Shown here piece by piece: positions 32,083-38,318 of a stretch of DNA of 64,000 nt. Within the stretch, counting starts at the first letter, position 1, and every line of letters starts with the position of its first letter. The DNA lies in NCBI GenBank assembly GCA_965247775.1, contig OZ252031.1, positions 2,666,001 through 2,730,000 on the forward strand, read 5' to 3'. The position numbers and the translations under genes were made by a program. Source of the stretch: G965247775 sp965247775. Its GTDB lineage: Bacteria > Chloroflexota > Dehalococcoidia > Bin125. The notes under the pieces were generated by a model. It ran no database searches. It was not told the DNA's origin and saw only the letters and a list, made by a program, of their open reading frames with translations.

Positions 32083-32859
32083 ATGCTGCTGGCGATCGAC
32101 ATCGGCAACACGACGATCCAAGCGGGCGTCTTCGCAGACGGGGCGCTGGGACCGTCCTGGCGTCTGGCCGCGGACCACGATCGGCTGGCGGACGAATACG
32201 GCATCCTGCTCGCCTCCCTGCTGCGCGCGGCCGGGCGCGCCCCCGCCGACGTGGACGGGGCGGTGATCGGGAGTGTGGTGCCGGTCCTGCTGCCCGTCTT
32301 CCAGTCGGTCGTGCGCCGGTTTTTCGAGGTGGAGCCGGTGGTCGTGGGCAGCACGGTGCGGACCGGGCTGCGGATCCGCTACGACCGCCCCAACGAGGTG
32401 GGCGCGGACCGGATCGTGGACGCGGTGGCGGCGCGGGCGCGGCACGGGCCGCCACCGCTAATCGTGGTGGATTTCGGTACGGCGACGGTCTTCGACGCGA
32501 TGAACGCCGAGGGCGACTACCTGGGCGGGGCGATCGCGCCGGGGGTGGGGATCGCGGCCGAGGCGCTGTTCGCGCGCGCCTCGCGGCTGGCCCGGGTGGA
32601 TCTGGAGCGTCCCAGCCGCGCCATTGGGCGGACGACGGAGGAGGCGGTGCAGTCGGGCATCCTCTTCGGCTATGTGGGGCTGGTGGAGGGGATCATCAGC
32701 CGCTTCAAGGCGGAGCTGGGTGGAGGCCGGGTGGTGGGGACGGGGGGGTGGGCGGAGCGCATCGGCCGGGAGACGACGGCGGTGGACGTGGTGGACCCGG
32801 ACCTGGGGCTGTGGGGATTGCAGCTGGTCTACGGCATGAACGCGGAGGGGACGCCGTGA
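32083..32859 (+). CDS. coaX: Type III pantothenate kinase
   Basis: A 258-residue ASKHA-fold kinase for the first step of coenzyme A synthesis. The phosphate-1 loop is LAIDIGNTTIQAGVF, the P-N-E-V-G-A-D-R stretch near residue 105 holds the catalytic aspartate, and the phosphate-2 segment is IVVDFGTATVFDAM; GGAIAPGVGIAAEALFARA follows. All are diagnostic of CoaX. It overlaps coaBC by four bases (GTGA), so two steps of the CoA pathway are encoded in tandem. Confidence 0.96.
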   Translation: MLLAIDIGNTTIQAGVFADGALGPSWRLAADHDRLADEYGILLASLLRAAGRAPADVDGAVIGSVVPVLLPVFQSVVRRFFEVEPVVVGSTVRTGLRIRYDRPNEVGADRIVDAVAARARHGPPPLIVVDFGTATVFDAMNAEGDYLGGAIAPGVGIAAEALFARASRLARVDLERPSRAIGRTTEEAVQSGILFGYVGLVEGIISRFKAELGGGRVVGTGGWAERIGRETTAVDVVDPDLGLWGLQLVYGMNAEGTP

Positions 32860-34094
32860 GCGGGGCGGCCGGGGACGGCGAGCGGGTCCCCGATCCGGTG
32901 CCGCTGCGCGACCGCCGGATCGTGCTGGGGGTGAGCGGGTCCGTGGCGGCCTACCGAGCCTTCGAGATCGCACGGCGGCTGGAGGAGGTGGGGGCGACGG
33001 TGGACGTGGCGCTGACCCCGAGCGGGGCCCGCTTCGCGCCGGCGTTCACGTTCCGCAATCTCGTGCGCGGGGTGGTGAGCGACGACCTCTGGGAGACGGA
33101 CGCCGATCCGGAGTTGCACGTGGCGCTGGGGCGGCGAGCGGAGGCGCTGCTGGTGGCGCCGGCCAGCGCGACGACCATCGCCAAGCTGGCACAGGGGATC
33201 GGCGACAGCATGGTCACGCTGACGGCGCTGGCGACGCAGGCGCCGCTGGCCGTGGCGCCCGCAATGGACAGCACGATGTTCGCCCAGCCGGCGGTGCAGG
33301 CGAATCTGGAGACGCTCAAAGCGCGGGGGGTGATGGTGGTGGGGCCGGCGCGGGGCCGTCTGGCGAGCGGGCGGGTGGGGCTGGGGCGGCTGTCGGAGCC
33401 GGCGGCGATCGTGGGGGCGACGCGGGCGCTGCTGGGGCGCCACGACGGGGCCCTGCGGGGGCGGCACGTGCTGGTCAGCGCCGGTGGCACGCGCGAGGCG
33501 ATCGACCCGGTGCGCTACCTGGGCAACCGATCCAGCGGCCGCATGGGCTTCGCCCTGGCGGAAGCGGCGCGGGATCAGGGCGCGGCGGTGACCTTGGTGA
33601 GCACGCAGCCGCCGCCGCCGGGGCTGTACGGCGTGGTGGTGGAGCGAGTGGAGAGCGCGGAGGAGATGCGCGCGGCGATCGGGCGGCGGCTGGAGGGCGT
33701 GGACGCGTTGCTGATGGCCGCCGCGGTGGCGGACTACCGCCCGGCGCAGCGGGCGGATCAGAAGATCAAGAAGGGGGCGGCCGGGGCGGGCGCGGGCATC
33801 GCCTTGGAGGCGACGAGCGACATCCTGGCCGAGGTGTCGGGCCGCTTCGTGAAGGTGGGCTTCGCGGCCGAGACGGAGGAGTTGCTGGCGAATGCGCGGG
33901 CCAAGCTGGAGGCGAAGCGGCTGGACCTGATGGTGGCCAACGACGTCCGCGCCGCCGACGCGGGCTTTGGGGCGGAGACGAACCGGGTGGTGCTGCTGGC
34001 CCCCGGGGCGGAGCCGGAGCGCTTGCCGCTGCTGCACAAGTACGACGTCGCGGCGCGGGTACTGGCGCGGGTGGGCGAGATGCTGCGCCGCTAG
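32856..34094 (+). CDS. coaBC: Bifunctional phosphopantothenoylcysteine synthetase/decarboxylase
   Basis: A 412-residue enzyme joining cysteine to phosphopantothenate and then decarboxylating the product. The N-terminal HFCD flavoprotein domain has the HVALGRRAEALLVAPASATTIAK segment with its catalytic histidine and the VAPAMDSTMF clamp. The C-terminal synthetase domain has VSAGGTREAIDPVRYLGNRSSG and AAAVADYRP. GTG 32856 overlaps the coaX stop. Its demand for cysteine links it to the pathway encoded at the left of the window. Confidence 0.95.
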   Translation: MSGAAGDGERVPDPVPLRDRRIVLGVSGSVAAYRAFEIARRLEEVGATVDVALTPSGARFAPAFTFRNLVRGVVSDDLWETDADPELHVALGRRAEALLVAPASATTIAKLAQGIGDSMVTLTALATQAPLAVAPAMDSTMFAQPAVQANLETLKARGVMVVGPARGRLASGRVGLGRLSEPAAIVGATRALLGRHDGALRGRHVLVSAGGTREAIDPVRYLGNRSSGRMGFALAEAARDQGAAVTLVSTQPPPPGLYGVVVERVESAEEMRAAIGRRLEGVDALLMAAAVADYRPAQRADQKIKKGAAGAGAGIALEATSDILAEVSGRFVKVGFAAETEELLANARAKLEAKRLDLMVANDVRAADAGFGAETNRVVLLAPGAEPERLPLLHKYDVAARVLARVGEMLRR

Positions 34095-34111
34095 CGGGGC
34101 GCCGTCGCGGC

Positions 34112-34456
34112 TCAGACGTCGGCGTCTTCCAGCAGCGTCTCCTTGAGCGGGCGCTGGCCCTCCGGCAGCGAGAAGAAGTTGCAGAAGCAGGTGCCTTCGA
34201 AGTCGACGAGGCCATTGATCACGGGGGGGCAGACGCAGATCGTGTCGTCGGTGTTGGCGGGCTGGCACGGGCAATAAAACTTGCCGAAGCGCAGGCGCAT
34301 GTTGACGAAGTCCTCGATGGTCATGTCAGCGTTGGTGAGGACGTAGCCGCGCTCCTCGCAGAAGCGGGCGGCGAGTTCCTCCATCTCGGCGCGGTATTGG
34401 TCGCGCAGGCGCGCCTCTTCCTCGGGGGGCCGGTCCGTCAGCCGCTCGTCGCTCAT
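34112..34456 (-). CDS. Ferredoxin-thioredoxin reductase catalytic (beta) subunit-like protein
   Basis: A 114-residue [4Fe-4S] disulfide reductase subunit. Three cysteine pairs, C62-P-C64, C74-V-C76 and C90-F-C92, match the C-P-C ... C-P-C ... C-H-C pattern of FTR-beta, in which four cysteines hold the cluster and two form the active disulfide. The middle and last pairs deviate by one residue each. No alpha (variable) subunit gene is adjacent, as in many non-photosynthetic bacteria. Its ATG overlaps the aminopeptidase stop by four bases. Confidence 0.9.
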   Translation of the reverse strand: MSDERLTDRPPEEEARLRDQYRAEMEELAARFCEERGYVLTNADMTIEDFVNMRLRFGKFYCPCQPANTDDTICVCPPVINGLVDFEGTCFCNFFSLPEGQRPLKETLLEDADV

Positions 34457-35961
34457 GTCGTGGGGACTTCCGCCGCGGCGCGATCGAGGAGCCAGCGGAC
34501 GAGCGTCCGGACGGGCACCCCGGTGGCGCCCGTGACGGTGGCGCCGCTGTCCTTGTCGGCGTCGTCCGTGCCGGCCATGTCGAGGTGCACCCAGGGGGTG
34601 TCCTCGGCGAAGGTGGCGAGGAACTTGGCGGCGGTGATGGCGCCGGCATAGCGGCCACCGGTGTTCTTGACGTCGGCGATGGGGCTCTTGATCAGGTCGT
34701 CGTACTCCTCGAACATCGGTAGCTGCCAGATCTTCTCGCCGGCGCGGCGGCCGGCGGCGATGACCTCGGCGCCGAGGGCGTCGTCGTTGGTCATGAGGCC
34801 GGTGGTGGTGGTGCCGAGGGCGACGGCGCAGGCGCCGGTGAGGGTGGCGACGTCGAGCAGGGGCGAGAGGCCGAGGTGATTGGCGTAGGCCAGAGCGTCG
34901 GCCAGGATGAGGCGGCCCTCGGCGTCGGTGTTGAGGACCTCGATGGTCTTGCCGTTCATGGCCTGCAGGACGTCGCCGGGCTTGATGGCGTTGCCGCCGG
35001 GCATGTTCTCCGTCGCCGGCACGATGGCGGTGACGTTGAGCGGCGCCTGCAAGCGCGCGAGGGCGCCGAGGGCCGCGATCACGGCCGCGCCGCCACTCAT
35101 ATCCTGCTTCATGGCGCCCATGTTGGCGGACGGTTTGAGGGAGATGCCGCCGGTATCGAAGGTGATGCCCTTGCCGATCAGGGCGGCGGCGGGATCGCCG
35201 TTGGGCCCGCCGCGGTGGCGGAGCAGGATGAGCTTGGCGGGCTGGTGCGATCCCTTGGCGACGCCGAGGAAGGAGCCCATGCCGAGGGCTTCGGCGTCGG
35301 CCTCTTCCAGCAGTTCGAAGGCGAGTCCGGTCTCCCCCGCCAGCGCCTCGGCGCGGGCGGCCATCTCCGCGGGGGTGAGGAGATTGCTGGGCTCGTTGGC
35401 GAGGTCGCGGGCGAAGTTCGTGGCTTCGGCGAGGACCGTGCCGGCTTGGACGCCGCGGTCCAGCGCGGCCTGATCCGAGCCGAGGAGGCGGACGGCGCTG
35501 ATCTGGTGGGGGGCCTCCTTGGGGTGCAGGTGGCGGTCGAAGCGGTAGAGGCCCAGGCGGACGCCTTCCGTGGCGGCCTGGGCGAGGTCGGCTTCGTCGA
35601 GGTGGGCGAGGGGAGCGCCGGCGAGGGCGACGGCGAGATCGCCGTCGGCGAGGCCGCGGGCGCGACGGGCGGCGGCGGCGGCGGCGTGGCGGACGCGGTC
35701 CAGGTCGATCTGCTCTCGATCGCCCAGGCCGGCGACGAGGATGCGCCGCATGGGAGCGCGGCCCAGGCTGTGCACCACGCGGACCTCGTTGCGCTTGCCG
35801 GTCAGCTCGCCGTCCCCGGCCAGGGCCTGGAGGGCCCCGTCCAGGAGGGCGTCGATCGCGCCGGCCGCGCCCGCGGCGGGGATCTCTCCCTTGGCGCTGA
35901 AGACGAGGAGGTGCGCCGCCGTGGAGTGCTGGGGGGCGTCGGTGGAGGCGGCGACGTGCAT
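34453..35961 (-). CDS. pepA: Leucyl aminopeptidase (M17)
   Basis: A 502-residue cytosolic two-metal aminopeptidase. The catalytic domain has GKGITFDTGGISLKPS, the metal-binding MKQDMSGGAA, and the M17 signature NTDAEGRL. The N-terminal domain (residues 1-160) is more variable, as usual. ATG 35961 follows GGAGGGCCC, a strong ribosome-binding site. It could recycle dipeptides such as cysteinyl-glycine, but no special role is shown. Co-transcribed with the FTR-beta-like gene. Confidence 0.96.
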   Translation of the reverse strand: MHVAASTDAPQHSTAAHLLVFSAKGEIPAAGAAGAIDALLDGALQALAGDGELTGKRNEVRVVHSLGRAPMRRILVAGLGDREQIDLDRVRHAAAAAARRARGLADGDLAVALAGAPLAHLDEADLAQAATEGVRLGLYRFDRHLHPKEAPHQISAVRLLGSDQAALDRGVQAGTVLAEATNFARDLANEPSNLLTPAEMAARAEALAGETGLAFELLEEADAEALGMGSFLGVAKGSHQPAKLILLRHRGGPNGDPAAALIGKGITFDTGGISLKPSANMGAMKQDMSGGAAVIAALGALARLQAPLNVTAIVPATENMPGGNAIKPGDVLQAMNGKTIEVLNTDAEGRLILADALAYANHLGLSPLLDVATLTGACAVALGTTTTGLMTNDDALGAEVIAAGRRAGEKIWQLPMFEEYDDLIKSPIADVKNTGGRYAGAITAAKFLATFAEDTPWVHLDMAGTDDADKDSGATVTGATGVPVRTLVRWLLDRAAAEVPTT

Positions 35962-36011
35962 GGGCCCTCCCGGCCGGCGGCGGGGTCTCCGCGGCCCGCC
36001 GGCCGGGCCGA

Positions 36012-36017
36012 ATCGTA
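36012..36017 (-). promoter_or_regulatory. Possible -10 (TACGAT) of pepA
   Basis: TACGAT on the minus strand, 50 nt before the pepA ATG, in the divergent gap with the PAP2 gene. No good -35 hexamer is present in the GC-rich DNA upstream. Confidence 0.4.
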
Positions 36018-36083
36018 ACACGCGCCGGGGCCGGGGCCGGCCCGCGCTTCACCGTCCCGGGCGCCGCCGGTACGGTGAGGTCC

Positions 36084-36920
36084 ATGCGTTCTCCTGCGCC
36101 TCAGGGCCCGTTCGCGATCCAGGGCCCGTTCGAGATCCCGGCCCCGGCGAGGCTGGCGCGACGGGTCGGCGCGGCCGCCTTCGGTCGGGAGTTGGCGCTG
36201 GCCGCAGCGGGGGGGCTGCTGTACTTCCTGATCCGGGGCGCGGTGGTGGACCGCGTGGAGGAGGCGTTCGCCCGGGCGGAGGACGTGATCGCGTTGGAGC
36301 GCAGCCTGGGCCTCTTCTGGGAGCGGGCGATGCAGGAGTGGATTCTCTCCTCGCCGCCGCTCATCGACCTGATGAACGCGGTCTACTTCTGGCTGCACAT
36401 GCCATTGATCATCGTGGTAGCGGTGTGGCTGTTCTGGCGCCGCCGCGCTCTATACCGGCTGACCCGCAACGCGTTCCTGGGCGCCGCGCTGATCGCGCTG
36501 GTGATGTACGCCACGCTGCCGCTGGCCCCGCCGCGCTTCTTCCCGGAGCTGGGCTTCGTGGACACGATGGCGGTCTACAGCCAGGCGAACTACCAGGCGC
36601 AGGAGGCGGGGCCGTTCGTGAATCCGTACGCGGCGCTGCCGAGTCTGCATTTCGGCTGGGCGCTGCTCCTGGGCGTGGCCTTCTGGCGCGCCCGCCCAAG
36701 CCGGCGGCCGGCGGCGTTGCTGCTGGGAGCGCTGGCGCTGCTGGTGCCGGCGGCGCAGATCTTCGCCACCGTCCTGACGGGGAACCACTTTCTCATCGAT
36801 GCTGCGGCGGGGGCGGCGGTGGCGGGGGCGGGGCTAGCGGGGGCTCACCTGTGGCAGCGGTGGGTGCAAACCCGCCATCATGCGGGGGCAGCGCTGGCCC
36901 CGCTGCCCGAGTTGGACTGA
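36084..36920 (+). CDS. PAP2-superfamily membrane protein
   Basis: A 278-residue membrane protein of the PAP2/inositolphosphorylceramide-synthase-like type. About six membrane segments are visible. The phosphatase-like motifs are NPYAALPSLHFGWALLLG near residue 185 (S-x-H) and TGNHFLIDAAAG near residue 240 (H-x-x-x-D). These would sit at the outer membrane face and act on a lipid phosphate or transfer a head group. ATG 36084 follows GGTGAGG; GTG 36075 is an alternative. The substrate cannot be read from the sequence. Confidence 0.87.
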   Translation: MRSPAPQGPFAIQGPFEIPAPARLARRVGAAAFGRELALAAAGGLLYFLIRGAVVDRVEEAFARAEDVIALERSLGLFWERAMQEWILSSPPLIDLMNAVYFWLHMPLIIVVAVWLFWRRRALYRLTRNAFLGAALIALVMYATLPLAPPRFFPELGFVDTMAVYSQANYQAQEAGPFVNPYAALPSLHFGWALLLGVAFWRARPSRRPAALLLGALALLVPAAQIFATVLTGNHFLIDAAAGAAVAGAGLAGAHLWQRWVQTRHHAGAALAPLPELD

Positions 36921-36979
36921 GGGGGACCGGGCCCCAGGAGAGCATGCCGGGCCGAGGCGCGGCGGAAATGAGGAACGCG

Positions 36980-37294
36980 ATGCTGATGACAACGAGCGAC
37001 GCTATGCCGGGGCGGGAGATCGCGGAGACGCTGGGACTCGTGAGCGCGAACGCGGTGCGGACGCGCCACGTGGGGCGCGACATCCTGGCGGGGCTGAAGA
37101 ACCTGGTGGGCGGGGAGATCGGCGCCTACCGGGATCTGCTGAGCGAGTCCCGTGGGCAGGCGCTGGAGCGATTGGGCGCGGAGGCGGCGGCGCTGGGCGC
37201 GGATGCGGTGGTGGCGGTGCGGCTGTCGACTTCGTCGGTGGCGCAGGGGGCGTCGGAGATCCTGGCTTACGGGACGGCGGTGAAGCTGCGCTGA
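36980..37294 (+). CDS. YbjQ/UPF0145 family protein
   Basis: A 104-residue YbjQ (DUF74) protein that probably forms a pentamer. The opening MLMTTSDAMPGREIAETLG and the later RDLLSESRGQALERLGAEAAALGADAVV are diagnostic. The function is unknown; the family was once described as heavy-metal-binding. ATG 36980 after GAGG gives the usual length; an ATG at 36944 with AGGAG would add 12 residues. Confidence 0.88.
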   Translation: MLMTTSDAMPGREIAETLGLVSANAVRTRHVGRDILAGLKNLVGGEIGAYRDLLSESRGQALERLGAEAAALGADAVVAVRLSTSSVAQGASEILAYGTAVKLR

Positions 37295-37319
37295 AGCCGG
37301 CGCCGGGGAGGGCGCGAGG

Positions 37320-37655
37320 CTAGTTGCGGTGGTGGTACATGTCGATGGGGTCGAGAGGGGCGTAGATCTCGATGCTGAGTTCCTGCAGATGGGGGCGCCA
37401 GCGTTCCCAGTCGCGGCGGGCCCGCTGGGCCTCCTCGGAGGCGAGGGCGGGCTGGACGGCGGCCTCATCCTCGAACTCGAAGGCCATGAGGAACGTGCCG
37501 GCCAGGTCACGGACGCCGCGGGCGCGGCGTGCGCCGATGATGCCGGGGATGCGAAGGACGAGTGGGAGGTGGGTGGTATCGTGCCAGGCCTCGAACTCGG
37601 CCATCACGGCCGGGGCGAGGCGGGCGCGGACCCAGAGAGTGGGATGACGGTTCAC
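37320..37655 (-). CDS. Small dimeric alpha/beta-barrel-type protein
   Basis: About 111 residues from GTG 37655. WVRARLAPAVMAEFEAWHDTTHLPLVLRIPG and the later FLMAFEFEDEAAVQ resemble the EthD/ABM-type ferredoxin-like fold, in which a conserved His and Trp line the pocket. The exact family and substrate are not clear. It converges on the ybjQ gene with a 25-nt gap and faces away from rpsO. Confidence 0.72.
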   Translation of the reverse strand: MNRHPTLWVRARLAPAVMAEFEAWHDTTHLPLVLRIPGIIGARRARGVRDLAGTFLMAFEFEDEAAVQPALASEEAQRARRDWERWRPHLQELSIEIYAPLDPIDMYHHRN

Positions 37656-37696
37656 GTCTGCAGTCTCGCATCGTGCCACGTGGGGCGCACGCGGAT

Positions 37697-37724
37697 TTGC
37701 GGGCCCCGGGGGCTGTGCTACGAT
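37697..37724 (+). promoter_or_regulatory. Promoter of rpsO
   Basis: TTGCGG (37697-37702), 16 bp, TACGAT (37719-37724). The transcript would start near 37731 and have a leader of about 100 nt that contains a short reading frame. Confidence 0.55.
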
Positions 37725-37764
37725 CGCGCCGGAAGCGCGCCGAAGACCGGCGCCTGGAGTGAAG

Positions 37765-37839
37765 ATGCGGGTCGCGCGCGGTGCCCGTCCGGCGCGCCGG
37801 GGATCCAGAGCAGACGACCCGCCGGGACAGCCTTGCTGA
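37765..37839 (+). CDS. Possible 24-residue leader peptide overlapping the rpsO start
   Basis: ATG 37765 follows GGAG at 4-nt spacing, better than the site before rpsO itself. The frame runs 24 codons, is rich in arginine (7 of 24), and ends at TGA 37837-37839, seven bases inside rpsO, whose TTG start is at 37833. Translation of the peptide could deliver ribosomes to the weak rpsO start. Confidence 0.4.
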   Translation: MRVARGARPARRGSRADDPPGQPC

Positions 37840-38099
37840 CACGAGACGACAAAGCAGCGATCGCGCGAGACCACCGTGTCCATGAGACGGACACGGGCTC
37901 GGCCGAGGTCCAGGTGGCGATGCTCACCACGCGGATCTCGCGGCTGACGGATCACCTGCGCGCCAACAAGCACGATTACAACTCGCGGCGATCGTTGATG
38001 AAGCTGGTCGGTCGGCGCCGGCGCCAATTGGCGTATCTGAACCGGACCGACGTGGGCCGCTACCGCGCCTTGATCGGGAGTCTCGGGCTCCGCCGCTAG
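37833..38099 (+). CDS. rpsO: Ribosomal protein S15
   Basis: An 88-residue 30S subunit protein binding 16S rRNA in the central domain. HETDTGSAEVQVAMLTTRISRLTDHL and HDYNSRRSLMKLVGRRRRQLAYL are diagnostic. The start is TTG 37833, the only codon giving the normal N-terminus; its ribosome-binding site is weak. It precedes pnp, the classical rpsO-pnp pair, with a 219-nt spacer. Confidence 0.96.
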   Translation: MLTRDDKAAIARDHRVHETDTGSAEVQVAMLTTRISRLTDHLRANKHDYNSRRSLMKLVGRRRRQLAYLNRTDVGRYRALIGSLGLRR

Positions 38100-38138
38100 C
38101 GGGGACGGGCAGCGGCTGGGAGGGCGGCGATCGGCGCC

Positions 38139-38160
38139 GCAACGGACACACCGTCCGTGC
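38139..38160 (+). other. Hairpin in the rpsO-pnp spacer
   Basis: ACGGAC-ACACC-GTCCGT, extended by a flanking G-C and C-G pair around a bulged A. It is not followed by a U-run. In E. coli an RNase III-cleaved hairpin lies at the same place and controls pnp. The rest of the spacer (38161-38318) shows nothing else clear. Confidence 0.4.
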
Positions 38161-38318
38161 GGAAACGACGGGAAACAGGGAATTCGGCGACGCCAAACGA
38201 GCGGCCGCCCCACAATGCGCCCGGTCCAGACACAGCGACCCGGCGCGCGGCCTAGAGCCCGGTGCGAGCGCAGAGCAGCAGCGCCGGATGGGCCAGAAGA
38301 GGAATCGAAGAGGAACGC

